This document shows, piece by piece, positions 1-8,385 of a stretch of 41,519 bases of DNA. Each line of letters opens with the position of its first letter. Positions within the stretch are counted from its first letter, which is position 1. A program made the translations under genes and the position numbers. The notes beneath the pieces were generated by a model. It had not been told where the DNA came from, did not search any database, and saw nothing but the letters and a program-made list of their open reading frames with translations. Source of the stretch: an uncultured Collinsella sp. (GTDB lineage Bacteria > Actinomycetota > Coriobacteriia > Coriobacteriales > Coriobacteriaceae); assembly GCA_949287065.1 (NCBI GenBank), contig CASEEV010000081.1, positions 1 through 41,519 on the forward strand, given 5' to 3'.

Positions 1-1184
1 CGACCCGATGCGGGAGCCGCCTCCTGAGCCTGCCCGCGGCGGCTGCCCTGCGCGGGCGCAGCCGAACCCTTGCCGCCCTTGGCGGCACCGGAGCGCTGAG
101 CCTCGTCGGAGCCCTTGGAGCGGCGGCGCGGCGTGCGCGCGCCCTCGGAGCCCCCGTTGCCGCCGCGTCCCTCGCCGCCATGCGAACGGCGGCGGCGCGG
201 CGTGGGTCCTGAGGTCTCGATGCGGTCGGAATCAGCGAGGCCCTGGTCAAGCACCACTCCGTTGGCGCGGTCGAGGTCGAGCAGCGCCATGGCGATGTCG
301 GGCGAGTCAATGCGCTCGAGCACGTCGCGCGTCACGGTGTCGGGACGGCAGGCGCAGTGCTGCTCCTCTGCCTTTTTGCAGGCCTCGTCGGAGCAGGTCA
401 TGTCGGAAAGATTCACGCGGAAGCTCTTGCCGTTCTCGAGGCGCAGCACGAGCTGCTCCTTGGGCGTGTCGTACTCCTGGATCTTGGCCTTGCCGAGCGG
501 CGTCTGGATAACGGCCTTCTTCTTGGGCGCGCGGCCCTTGAAGTCCTTGTACGCCTCGAACTCGTAGCGCAGGCAGCACATGAGGCGGCCGCACACGCCC
601 GAGATCTTGGACGAGTTGAGCGGCAGGTCCTGCTCCTTTGCCATGCGGATCGAGACCGGCTCGAACTGCCCGCCAAAGCGCGCGCAGCACAGCTCCTGGC
701 CGCAGTGCGCGTAGCCGCCCACCAGGCGGGTCTCGTCGCGCACGCCGATCTGGCGCATGTCAACGCGAATGTGAAAGAACGACGCCAGGTCCTTCACGAG
801 CTGGCGAAAGTCAACGCGGTCCTCGGCGGCAAAGTAGAACACGGCCTTCTCGCCGCCAAAGAGGTACTCCACCGCCACGGGCTTCATGTCGAGCCTGTTC
901 TTCTCGACGAGGCGGCGGAAGTCGTACATGGAGTCCTCGCCGCGCTCGGCAAGGCCCTCGGCAAAGTCGAGGTCCTCGTCGGTGGCGATGCGCAGAACGG
1001 GCTTGAGCGGAGCAGCGAGCTCCTCGAGCGGGACCTCGAAGGCGTCGGCCGTGACCAGGCCGATCTCGGTGCCGCGCTCGGTGGAGCAAATAACGTGGTC
1101 GCCCTCCTCGGCGGGAACGCCCGCAGGGTCAAACCACAACTCGCGCGAGGCATAGGCAAACTTCACGGGTAGAACTACCGGCAT
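1..1184 (-). CDS. ricT: RicT/YaaT (PSP1-domain) protein, 3' end outside window
   Basis: PSP1 superfamily protein. In Bacillus the RicA-RicF-RicT complex carries [4Fe-4S] clusters and supports RNase Y-dependent mRNA maturation; that role is taken from the family. The frame reads MPVVLPVKFAYASRELWF from an ATG at 1184 and contains the PSP1 core (GQELCCARFGG, then GVCGRLMCCLRYEFEAY), including the paired cysteines that hold Fe-S clusters in RicT. The start overlaps the end of holB by 10 nt, so the genes are probably translationally coupled. The usual RicT ends near 270-300 residues. Here at least 394 codons are visible and the last ~75 are Arg/Gly/Ser-rich (PRRRRSHGGEGRDGNGG and similar), resembling a nucleic-acid-binding tail. 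The stop lies beyond position 1. Family assignment is firm; tail function is unknown. Confidence 0.9.
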   Translation of the reverse strand, partial: MPVVLPVKFAYASRELWFDPAGVPAEEGDHVICSTERGTEIGLVTADAFEVPLEELAAPLKPVLRIATDEDLDFAEGLAERGEDSMYDFRRLVEKNRLDMKPVAVEYLFGGEKAVFYFAAEDRVDFRQLVKDLASFFHIRVDMRQIGVRDETRLVGGYAHCGQELCCARFGGQFEPVSIRMAKEQDLPLNSSKISGVCGRLMCCLRYEFEAYKDFKGRAPKKKAVIQTPLGKAKIQEYDTPKEQLVLRLENGKSFRVNLSDMTCSDEACKKAEEQHCACRPDTVTRDVLERIDSPDIAMALLDLDRANGVVLDQGLADSDRIETSGPTPRRRRSHGGEGRGGNGGSEGARTPRRRSKGSDEAQRSGAAKGGKGSAAPAQGSRRGQAQEAAPASG

Positions 1185-2416
1185 AGCGTCTTCCTTATTT
1201 CGAAAAGCATGACCTCGAGGGCCAGCTGCGGAGTTACGTTGCGCTGGATGCGCTTCTCGCACGCCTCGACCGCGGCCAGCGCGGCAACCGCGCCGGAAAC
1301 CGACGCGCGCGCCCGCAGGCGGTCGACCACTTCGGGCACGTCGCCGTTAACGGGTGCGGCGTGCGGGTCTTCGAGGCCGAGCAGCACGTCGCGAAAAAGC
1401 GAACGCGCACTCGCCAACACTTCCATAATACCCGAACGCTCACGCGCCGAAAGCTCGCGCTTGTTGCGATCCTCGAGCTGCTTCAATGCTCCACGGCTGA
1501 GGTAGTCGGCGTTTTGGTCGAGAACCGCCTGCTGGGTCGACTTGACCTCGGCGAGCGGCGCCTTGACGGCGGCCAAGAGCTCTTTGGCGGCACCGAGCAC
1601 GTCGGCCTCGTCGGCGTAAGCCAGGCCGTCGAGCGCGCGCAGCATGACGCGGCGGGCCTCCATGCGCTCGGAGGACTTGAGAAACTCAGCGGCACGGGCG
1701 GGGCTGCCGGCAACGGCCACCGCCATGCGGCAGCGCGCGTCGTCGAGCCCGGTTGCGGCGTGCACGGCGTGGGCGGCCTCCTCGAGCGGGACCACGCGGA
1801 ACGGTACGCACTGGCAGCGCGAGACGATGGTGGGCAAGATGGTGTCGGCTGAGGTGCCGAGCAGAATGAACACCACGCCCGCCGGTGGCTCCTCGAGCGT
1901 TTTGAGCAGGGCGTTTGCCGAGGCGGCGCGGAGCAGGTCGCAGCGGTCGACGATGTAGACCTTGGACGCGGCGCGCACCGGGGCGAGCGCAACGTCGGCG
2001 AGAAGATCGCGCACCTGGGCCACGAGGTAGCCCGTGGCGCTCTCGGGCGCGTAGTAGTGCACGTCGGGATGGGCGCGGTGCGCAGCGCGGCGGCACTCGT
2101 CGCAGGTGCCGCAACCGCCGTTGGGGCACACGATGGCCTGGGCCAGCGCATAGGCGGCATCGAGCTTGCCCGAGCCCGGGGAGCCCACGAAGAGGTAGGC
2201 GTGTCCCGTACGGCCCGACGTTACGGCGCGCGTCAAAAACGAGCGCACGCGGGGCTGGCCCGAGAGGTTGGCGAGAAGCGAGCGCTCGCCAAGAGCGGCG
2301 GGGGCACTGGCAGAAGCGGGGGCGCCGGCGGAAGCGGGGGCGCTTGGGCTGGCGGCGGCGCCCGAGGCCGGGGAGGCCTGCGCGGCGGGAGTGCTTCTCG
2401 GCTGGTCGGCGCCCAC
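1175..2416 (-). CDS. holB: DNA polymerase III delta-prime subunit
   Basis: Clamp-loader subunit of the replicative polymerase, acting with delta and tau/gamma to open the sliding clamp. 413 residues. The first ~45 residues are Ala/Ser/Pro low complexity and probably unstructured. Then comes an AAA+ core: Walker-A-like GSPGSGK at 78-84, a zinc site C97/C102/C105/C108, LLKTLEEPP, and the SRC arginine-finger motif in IVSRCQC. Many delta-prime proteins lack a working P-loop, whereas this one keeps GSGK. The start is GTG at 2416, immediately after the tmk stop, with no spacing; a later start would only remove the low-complexity head. The tmk-holB-ricT order is a conserved bacterial arrangement and supports the call. 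Confidence 0.92.
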   Translation of the reverse strand: MGADQPRSTPAAQASPASGAAASPSAPASAGAPASASAPAALGERSLLANLSGQPRVRSFLTRAVTSGRTGHAYLFVGSPGSGKLDAAYALAQAIVCPNGGCGTCDECRRAAHRAHPDVHYYAPESATGYLVAQVRDLLADVALAPVRAASKVYIVDRCDLLRAASANALLKTLEEPPAGVVFILLGTSADTILPTIVSRCQCVPFRVVPLEEAAHAVHAATGLDDARCRMAVAVAGSPARAAEFLKSSERMEARRVMLRALDGLAYADEADVLGAAKELLAAVKAPLAEVKSTQQAVLDQNADYLSRGALKQLEDRNKRELSARERSGIMEVLASARSLFRDVLLGLEDPHAAPVNGDVPEVVDRLRARASVSGAVAALAAVEACEKRIQRNVTPQLALEVMLFEIRKTLCR

Positions 2417-3178
2417 TTACACCAGCTCCTCGAGGGCGCGTGCCACCGGCGCGCCGCCGATGGCAAACCCAAGGGCCTGCTCGGCCACGGCGGCCGTGCG
2501 CTCGAAGACCTCGGCCACACTGCCGAGAGCGCTCACGGTGCGCACGCGCTGGGGCTCGGCGGCGGCAACGGCGGCAAAGCCGCGCGCGACCTTCTCTTGG
2601 TACGCAAGGCCCTTGGCCTCCATGCGATCGGCGGCCCCGCGCGCGCTTGCGCGACGGGCGGCCTCGGACACGCTCAGGTCGTAGACGATCGTGAGGTCGG
2701 GGCGGCATCCGGCCACGGCGAGCTCGTTGGCGCGGCGCGTGACCTTGGCGCCCAAGCCGCCGGCAAAGCCCTGGTAGGCGGTCGTGGAATCGTAAAAGCG
2801 GTCGCACACGACGATCCTGCCCGCCGCGAGCGCCGGCTTGACGATCTCGTGCACGAGCTGGGCGCGGGCGGCCTCGTAGAGCAGAAGCTCGCAGACCGGC
2901 CCCATGGCGCGGTTCTCGGGATCGAGAAGCACCGAGCGGATCTGCTCGGAGATGCGCGCGCCGCCGGGTTCGCGCAGGGCGAGCACCGGGTAGCCGGCGC
3001 ACTCGAGCGCCTTGACGAGCAAGCGCGCCTGTGTGGTTTTGCCGCAGCCGTCGATGCCCTCGAGCGTTACGAAGCGGCCGCAGCGCGGCAGCGGGCAGCA
3101 GCGACCCTCTGCGCAGCAGCGCTCGTCGGCGCTGAGCGCCGGGGAGCCGCCCGTGTCCTGCAAAACGTTCTCGCCCAT
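2417..3178 (-). CDS. tmk: Thymidylate kinase (dTMP kinase)
   Basis: Phosphorylates dTMP to dTDP in dTTP synthesis. 253 residues from the ATG at 3178, which has AGGAGG about 6 nt upstream; the open frame continues upstream to 3328 but without comparable support. P-loop GIDGCGKT at 41-48, REPGG at 70-74, and the DRF motif (D126-R127-F128) followed by YDSTTAYQG, all diagnostic of Tmk. The ~35-residue N-terminal extension before the P-loop is unusual and Cys-rich (CC, CC and C within residues 21-33), raising the possibility of a metal site; this is speculation. First gene of tmk-holB-ricT. The 195-nt gap upstream should contain the promoter, but I found no convincing -35/-10 pair. Confidence 0.93.
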   Translation of the reverse strand: MGENVLQDTGGSPALSADERCCAEGRCCPLPRCGRFVTLEGIDGCGKTTQARLLVKALECAGYPVLALREPGGARISEQIRSVLLDPENRAMGPVCELLLYEAARAQLVHEIVKPALAAGRIVVCDRFYDSTTAYQGFAGGLGAKVTRRANELAVAGCRPDLTIVYDLSVSEAARRASARGAADRMEAKGLAYQEKVARGFAAVAAAEPQRVRTVSALGSVAEVFERTAAVAEQALGFAIGGAPVARALEELV

Positions 3179-3373
3179 CTCAATCCTCCTCGCACGCCGG
3201 CCTCTTGGCCGCGTGACCATGCATTGGCGCTGCGTCTCGCGCCCTTTGCAAGCAGCCGCAGCGATGAAAGGCGCAAGACCCGGAAGCGCTCTCCGCCCCG
3301 CGATCCCAGCCGTCAGATCTTCCCCCATCAGGGCGCAAGCGTCAAAGACGGGCGCCCTGCGTCGACCGTTCCT

Positions 3374-4042
3374 TTACGGGAGCAGGCCCTCCAAAAACGA
3401 CGGTTCGCTCGCGGCACTGTCCGCCGCGCCTTGCTCCTCGGCACGGAGCTCGGCGGGTGCGTCGACGTTGTCGACATCGTAGCTTACGAGCACGTTGCGC
3501 GTGCGGCCGCTGCGGTGGTCCTCGATGTTGAGGACGAACTCTCCGTCCTCAACGCCGCCGAAGTTGCCAACGGCAAAGCCGCTCGTGCCCTCGACCTCGA
3601 GCTCGGTGATGCCGCCGAGCGCGTCTTCGGAGGCGGTGTCGGCCGGCTTGATGACAACGGAGTACTTCTCGATGGGCTCGTTGCTGCTGTCGCAGGGAAC
3701 GATGAGGGTCACGGCAGACACCCTCACGGCATCTGCCTGGCCGTAGTACACCACGTTGAGATCTTCTGCGGAGTCCGCGCGGCCGCGCCAGGCAAAGACC
3801 AGCGCCACGGCAACCACCGCAACTGCCACCACGGCCACTGCCACGGCGGCCAAGATGGCGCCGCCTCCCCCGCGCTCGGCGGGAGGCGCCGCGGCCGGCG
3901 TTGGGGCGGCAACCGCCGGAAACGCCGCCGTTGACGAGGGGCGCACGGAGCCGTTGGCGCTTCTCCGGGGCGCAGGAGTGCCGCAGACCGGGCAGAACTT
4001 GTTGTTGGGCCTGAGCTGGGCCCCGCAGCGGGTGCACTGCAC
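3374..4042 (-). CDS. Double-CxxC single-span membrane protein, unknown extracellular domain
   Basis: 222 residues from a GTG at 4042 preceded by GGGAGGAGGT. The N-terminus has two CxxCG knuckles (CTRCG and CPVCG within residues 3-21), typical of a zinc ribbon. A Pro/Ala-rich linker follows, then a Val/Ala-rich membrane helix at about 61-85 ending in WRGR. The remaining ~135 residues form a hydrophilic domain predicted outside the cell (YSVVIKPADTASEDALGG, ITELEVEGTSGFAVGNFGG). I do not recognise that domain. The architecture matches four other proteins in this window. The gene precedes tmk on the same strand but 195 nt away, so co-transcription is uncertain. Function unknown. Confidence 0.85.
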   Translation of the reverse strand: MQCTRCGAQLRPNNKFCPVCGTPAPRRSANGSVRPSSTAAFPAVAAPTPAAAPPAERGGGGAILAAVAVAVVAVAVVAVALVFAWRGRADSAEDLNVVYYGQADAVRVSAVTLIVPCDSSNEPIEKYSVVIKPADTASEDALGGITELEVEGTSGFAVGNFGGVEDGEFVLNIEDHRSGRTRNVLVSYDVDNVDAPAELRAEEQGAADSAASEPSFLEGLLP

Positions 4043-4147
4043 GCGAGCGACCTCCTCCCTGCCGTGGCGTGCGAGAACTTCTCGCCCACCGCTGCCGGCG
4101 CATGTACGACGGCTCTATTGTACGCGCCGATGCGGGCACGGCCCCTG

Positions 4148-4179
4148 GCCAAACAACGCTGTTAACGGCGTTTTTTGGC
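4148..4179 (-). terminator. Imperfect palindromic terminator with GCTGTTAAC core
   Basis: About 32-nt near-perfect palindrome: outer arms GCCAAA and TTTTGGC, inner arms AACGCTG and CGGCGTT around a TTAA loop, with A and T runs on opposite flanks so it can act in either direction. It is the second palindrome met by transcripts leaving topA and shares its core with the one at 4241-4272. Confidence 0.6.
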
Positions 4180-4240
4180 AGGGCGAGAAATACGGCCATG
4201 ACCTGCGGGGATGTGACGTTTCCGCAGCTAGGCAGAGGTA

Positions 4241-4272
4241 GACAAAAAGCGCTGTTAACAGCGCTTTTTGTC
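4241..4272 (-). terminator. Perfect 32-bp palindromic terminator after topA
   Basis: The 16-nt arm GACAAAAAGCGCTGTT is followed directly by its exact reverse complement. The RNA would form a stem with a TTAA tip, a GC-rich part and an A/U-rich base, a bidirectional intrinsic terminator. It is placed to end topA transcripts, 64 nt past the topA stop. Confidence 0.8.
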
Positions 4273-4336
4273 GGATGAGTTGGGTTGGGATGTGGGACGG
4301 GCCGGGACCTGGGAGGGCTGGGGCTGGGGATGGGAG

Positions 4337-6952
4337 CTACTTGGCCGCCGAAGTCTTCTTGGCCGTGGCCTTCTTAGCTGCCGAGGCCTTCTTCGTCGCG
4401 GCCTTCTTAGCCGGGGCCTTCTTAGCGGCGGCTTTGCTTGTGCTGCGGGCGCTCTTGGCCTTGCCGCGGCCGCGGCCGGAGGCGGCCTTTTTCTCCTTGC
4501 TCGGGCAGTCCATGTTTACGCAGAGCTTCCACGGGCCGCGGGCGGTCTCGACCACCACGAGCGGCGCGCCGCAGTCGGGGCAGGTCTCGCCGGTGGCGCT
4601 GAGCTTGCCGCGCTGGGGCAGCGGGTAGCTCGTGCCGCACTCCTCGTAGTTGGTGCAGCGGATGAAGCGCTTGCCGGTGCGCTCGGACTTGTGGGCAATG
4701 AGGTCGCCGTGACGGCCGGCCTCGGCGCAGGCAGCGCACTCCCCCACCTTGAGGTCGGGCTCAAAGTTGGTGGGACACTGCGGGTTCACGCAGATCTCGT
4801 AGGCTTTCTGGCGGAACGGCTGGCACTTGATGCGCGGCGCGCCGCACTCGGGGCACACGGCGGCGTCGCCCTCGAGCGGGGTCACGCGCACGCCGCTCGG
4901 CACGGGGTAGGTCACGTCGCAGTCGGGCCAGCCCATGCAGCCGATGAAACTGCCGCGGGTCTTGGCGCTCGTCTTCATCACGAGGTCCTTGCCGCACTTG
5001 GGGCAGGCGCCCACGCGGGCGTCGGCGGTTACCGCGTCCGAGATGGCCTCGCCCAGGTCGTCCTTGTGCTCGATAAGCGCGTCCATCATGCCAGCGAGCA
5101 GCGCGCGCGAGTGGTACACGACCTGCGCCTGGGTGTCCTTGCCCTCGGCGACCTTGGTCATGTCCTCCTCGAGCTCGCTCGTCATCTCGGGCGTGGTCAC
5201 GCGCGGCGCGTAGGTGTGCAGCGCGTCGATAATGGCCATGCCGAGCTGGCTCGGCTCGATGGGGCCGCTCGGCGTGCCCTTGAAGTACTTCACCTGGTAG
5301 AGGCGCTCGATGATGCTCGCGCGCGTGGACTTGGTGCCCAGGCCGCGCTTCTCCATCTCCTGCACGAGCTTGCCCTGGCTGTAGCGCGCGGGCGGTTCGG
5401 TCTGCTTGGCCTCGAGCTGCATGGCGCGCACGGCCACGCGGTCGCCCTCGGCAAGGGCCGGGAGCTGCTCGTCCTTCTTGAGGCCGAAGGGATAGATGGC
5501 GCGGAAGCCCGGGACCTTGAGCACGTCGCCCGAGGCCTGGAACGGCTCGCCGTTGACGCTGAACGCGAGCTTGGTGCCCTCGATAACCGCCGGGTCGGAG
5601 AGCGTGGCCAAGAAGCGGCGCGCGATGAGGTTGTAGAGCTTCCACTGCGCGGGCTCCAGGCGGCTCGGGTCGGCCGGGGCCGTGGGGTAGATGGGCGGGT
5701 GGTCGGTGGTTTCCTGTTTGCCGCGCGTGGCGGTGAGCTTGGGCCGTTTGAGCAGGTCGCGACAGGTGGGCGCGTACTGCGGCACGGCGAGAAGCGCGCC
5801 CACGGTCTCGCGCAGGTCGAGCGAGCGCGGGTAGACCGTGTTGTCAACGCGGGGGTAGCTGATGAGGCCGTCCATGTAGAGCGACTCGGCGAGGCGCATG
5901 GTGCGCGCGGGGCTGATGCCCTCCGCTGCGGCAGCGGCCTGAAGCGACGTGGTGTTGAAAGGCGCCGGCGGGCGCTGCGTACGGCTCTTCTTGGTCACGG
6001 CCGTGACGGTGGCCTCTCGGGCGTTCTCGACGCGGGCAAAGGCGGCCTTGGCGGCAGCCTCGTCGGTAAAGCGGCCCTCGGCGTGCGCGATCTTAAAGGC
6101 GTCGTCGTCTGCGGCATCGACGCTACCCGGCAGGGCCTCGCCCGAGATGACCCAGTAGTCCTCGGGCTTGAAGGCCAGGCGCTCGCGCTCTCGCTCCACC
6201 ACGAGGGCGAGCGTGGGCGTTTGCACGCGACCGGCGCTGCGCACGTTGCCAAAGCCGCCGAACTTGGCCATGGTGAGGTAGCGCGTGAGCGCCGCGCCCC
6301 AGATAAGGTCGATGTACTGGCGGCTCTCGCCGGCATCGGCCAGGTCCTGGTCGAGCTCGACGAGGTTCGAGAAGGCGTGGTCGATCTCGCCCTTGGTAAA
6401 GGCCGAGTAGCGCGCGCGGCTCACGGGCACCGTCGGCGCCACCTCGCGCACCATGGCAAGGGCGTCGGAGCCGATAAGCTCGCCCTCGCGGTCAAAGTCG
6501 GTGCCGATAACCACGGAGTCGGCCTTCTTGGCGAGGTTCTTGAGGGCGCGGATGATCTCTTTCTCGGCGGGAAGCTTCTCGATGGGGGCCCACACGAGAT
6601 ACGGCAGACTCGGAACCTTCCAGCCCTTGATGTCGATGCCGTCTTTGAGGAAGGGCTTGCGCTTGGTGTCGTACGGCGGGCGCGCCAGGCCGTCCGGCAC
6701 GTCGGCGGGCAGCACCTCGCCCTCCTGGCTTACCGCGTACCAGCCCTCGTTGGCGTCGAACTTGAGCTCCTTGGGAAAGTCGGGCGCGAGAATATGGCCG
6801 CGCAGGCCGATGGTGACCCACTCCTCGCCGTCGACCGTAAAGCGGTAGACGGGCGTGTTGTAGACCTTGTCGGCCTTGGGCTTGCCGGCCGTGCTCAGAA
6901 GCCGCGCGATCTGCTGCGCGGCGTCGTTCTTCTCGGTGATGACGAGCTTCAC
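4337..6952 (-). CDS. topA: DNA topoisomerase I (type IA), archaeal-type motifs, Lys/Ala tail
   Basis: Relaxes negative supercoils by single-strand passage through a 5'-phosphotyrosyl bond. 871 residues from GTG at 6952, chosen because AAGGAG lies 8-13 nt upstream and the protein then begins with the Toprim strand KLVITEKNDAAQQIA; the open frame runs back to 7195 without homology. Toprim DFDREGE at 152-158; catalytic Tyr366 in GLISYPRVDN followed by TVYP. The SYPR-DNTVYP form and the N-terminal layout resemble archaeal topoisomerase I more than E. coli TopA (judged from memory). Four CxxC zinc-ribbon modules follow (CPKCG, CPECG, CAAC, CPDCG). The C-terminus is a ~35-residue AAKK-type tail; such Lys-rich tails raise processivity in other actinobacterial TopA proteins. 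Followed by two palindromic terminators. Confidence 0.95.
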   Translation of the reverse strand: MKLVITEKNDAAQQIARLLSTAGKPKADKVYNTPVYRFTVDGEEWVTIGLRGHILAPDFPKELKFDANEGWYAVSQEGEVLPADVPDGLARPPYDTKRKPFLKDGIDIKGWKVPSLPYLVWAPIEKLPAEKEIIRALKNLAKKADSVVIGTDFDREGELIGSDALAMVREVAPTVPVSRARYSAFTKGEIDHAFSNLVELDQDLADAGESRQYIDLIWGAALTRYLTMAKFGGFGNVRSAGRVQTPTLALVVERERERLAFKPEDYWVISGEALPGSVDAADDDAFKIAHAEGRFTDEAAAKAAFARVENAREATVTAVTKKSRTQRPPAPFNTTSLQAAAAAEGISPARTMRLAESLYMDGLISYPRVDNTVYPRSLDLRETVGALLAVPQYAPTCRDLLKRPKLTATRGKQETTDHPPIYPTAPADPSRLEPAQWKLYNLIARRFLATLSDPAVIEGTKLAFSVNGEPFQASGDVLKVPGFRAIYPFGLKKDEQLPALAEGDRVAVRAMQLEAKQTEPPARYSQGKLVQEMEKRGLGTKSTRASIIERLYQVKYFKGTPSGPIEPSQLGMAIIDALHTYAPRVTTPEMTSELEEDMTKVAEGKDTQAQVVYHSRALLAGMMDALIEHKDDLGEAISDAVTADARVGACPKCGKDLVMKTSAKTRGSFIGCMGWPDCDVTYPVPSGVRVTPLEGDAAVCPECGAPRIKCQPFRQKAYEICVNPQCPTNFEPDLKVGECAACAEAGRHGDLIAHKSERTGKRFIRCTNYEECGTSYPLPQRGKLSATGETCPDCGAPLVVVETARGPWKLCVNMDCPSKEKKAASGRGRGKAKSARSTSKAAAKKAPAKKAATKKASAAKKATAKKTSAAK

Positions 6953-7347
6953 GTACAGGCTCCTTAACTTATCTGCAGCCGCAGGCGCTGTGCGCGCCAC
7001 CGCGGGCACGCCGTGCGTTGAGAAACGCGGGCGACGGCGCGGCGGTGCGGCCAGAAACTTCGTGCCATGCAACGTACCACAAAGCCGCGCGGGGCGCGAA
7101 CGAGGGGGCCGGGCGTGTGGAGATCCCGCTGTGAGCGGCAAACGCAAGCCAAACGCAAAAGACCCCGCGCGGGAAGGCACGGGGCCGAAGAGCACGCTGG
7201 GATTACGAGAGACGCGGCGACGCGGGCCACGTCGCGCGGGCGGCCCGGAATGCGGCCGTGCGGCGGCAGGCAGCGGCGAGCGGACGCGGGCGACCTTACG
7301 CGCGGACGGCCTTGCACGCCGACGCGATTACGCGCGCGTCACGGCCC
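6953..7347. other. topA upstream region with hypB 3' flank
   Basis: 395 nt without a credible gene. It contains the intrinsic terminator of the hypB transcript (7154-7186), a near-copy of the hypB 3' end at 7294-7312, and presumably the topA promoter, for which I found no good -35/-10 pair. The remainder is very GC-rich with no clear pattern. Confidence 0.5.
7154..7186 (-). terminator. Intrinsic terminator of the tat-hyp transcript
   Basis: On the minus strand CCCCGTGC, six loop bases CTTCCC, then GCGCGGGG, an 8-bp stem with one G-T pair, followed by TCTTTTGCG. It lies about 160 nt past the hypB stop. Confidence 0.65.
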
Positions 7348-8025
7348 TTACGCGCGGGCGGCCTCGATCTGCTCGCTCAGCCAGGCGCACCACGCGCCCA
7401 TGCCCTCGCCATGGGTGGCGCTCACCGAGAAGCGCGGGGCACGCGGGTTGAGCTCGTTGAGCACGGCGTTGTAGGCGTCAAGGTCAAAATCGAAGGCAGG
7501 GGCCACGTCGACCTTGTTGAGTAGCACGGCGCCGGCGTGCTGGAAGATGCCGGGGTACTTGACGGGCTTGTCGTCGCCCTCGGGCACCGAGAGGATCATG
7601 ATCGAGAGGTTCTCGCCGAGGTCGAAGTCGACGGGGCACACGAGGTTGCCGACGTTCTCGATGAAGATGACGTCGATGGCGTCGAGCCCCACGCCCTGGT
7701 CGAGCGCGTCGACCGCCTGCTTGATCATGTTGCCCTCGAGGTGGCACAGGCCGCCCGTGTTGATCTGCACGGCCGGGATGCCCGCCTCCTTCATGGTCAC
7801 GGCGTCGACGTCGGAGGCAATGTCGCCCTCGATAACGGCGGCGCGGTAACGGCTACGCAGGCGCTCGTTGGTGGCGAGGATGGTGGAGGTCTTGCCCGAG
7901 CCGGGGCTCGAGAGCACGTTCACCACGTACACCTTGTGCTCGGCAAAGCGCTGGCGCAGCTCGGCGGCCAGGCGCTCGTTGCGCGAAAGGATGGGTTCGT
8001 TGAGGGAGACGGTCTTCTCGGCCAT
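7348..8025 (-). CDS. hypB: Hydrogenase nickel-insertion GTPase HypB
   Basis: GTPase that works with HypA to place Ni into [NiFe]-hydrogenase and in some species urease. 225 residues from ATG at 8025, sharing one base with the hypA stop (TAATG). P-loop SSPGSGKTS at 39-47; EGDIASDVDA at 67-76; metal-site residues C94-H95 in GGLCHLEGNM and C130 in ENVGNLVCP; G4 motif NKVD. This is the short HypB form, lacking the His-rich stretch and the N-terminal CxxCGC nickel site of the E. coli protein. The other maturation genes (hypC-F) and the hydrogenase itself are not in the window, so the client enzyme is elsewhere. Very confident on family. Confidence 0.95.
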   Translation of the reverse strand: MAEKTVSLNEPILSRNERLAAELRQRFAEHKVYVVNVLSSPGSGKTSTILATNERLRSRYRAAVIEGDIASDVDAVTMKEAGIPAVQINTGGLCHLEGNMIKQAVDALDQGVGLDAIDVIFIENVGNLVCPVDFDLGENLSIMILSVPEGDDKPVKYPGIFQHAGAVLLNKVDVAPAFDFDLDAYNAVLNELNPRAPRFSVSATHGEGMGAWCAWLSEQIEAARA

Positions 8026-8381
8026 TAGTCGTCCTCCGTTTCGATGTCGATGGACGCGATCTCGAGCTCGCGCCCGCGCAAGAGCACCGTGTCGGCGCTT
8101 CCGCAGGCAGGGCAGCGCAGATGGAACCGGTCGTGCTCGAACTCCTCGGCGCAGTCGAGGCAGATGCTCGCCGGGTGCACGTCCTCGACCTCGAGGGCGG
8201 CGCCGCGCATAAGCGGCTCCTCCTCGGTGAGGGCCTCCCAGGCAAAGCGCAGCGACTCGTCCATGACCTCGGCCATGTCGCCGATGCGCAGGCGTACAGA
8301 CAAAACGCGCGAGGCACCCGCCTCGCGCGCTGACTTGGCACATACTTCGACGACGCCCGATACGATTCCGAGCTCGTGCAC
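8025..8381 (-). CDS. hypA: Hydrogenase nickel chaperone HypA
   Basis: Nickel donor partner of HypB. 118 residues from GTG at 8381. I chose this start because HypA binds nickel through its N-terminal Met-His-Glu, which this start produces exactly (MHELGIVSGVVEVC), and because GAGGAGGAG lies just upstream; the frame remains open to 8408. The zinc domain has C74-x2-C77 and C90-x2-C93. The start is only 4 nt after the tatC stop and the stop overlaps hypB, so tatC, hypA and hypB are almost certainly one transcript. Confidence 0.95.
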   Translation of the reverse strand: MHELGIVSGVVEVCAKSAREAGASRVLSVRLRIGDMAEVMDESLRFAWEALTEEEPLMRGAALEVEDVHPASICLDCAEEFEHDRFHLRCPACGSADTVLLRGRELEIASIDIETEDD

Positions 8382-8385
8382 GGCC

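Larger units (their letters stand above)
4043..4336. other. Intergenic region with two palindromic terminators
   Basis: Lies between the end of topA and the start of the double-CxxC membrane gene, both on the minus strand. It holds two related palindromes, annotated separately. A hexamer TACAAT (minus strand, 4117-4122) could be the -10 of the membrane gene, but I see no matching -35. No coding frame is credible here. Confidence 0.6.

Noticed and set aside
4268-6967. An ~900-codon plus-strand frame opposite topA
   Set aside because: Same cause: an antisense shadow of an unambiguous topoisomerase gene.
6953-7195. Upstream extension of topA to 7195
   Set aside because: The added residues are Arg/Pro-rich without homology, whereas the GTG at 6952 has a good ribosome site and gives the standard Toprim N-terminus.
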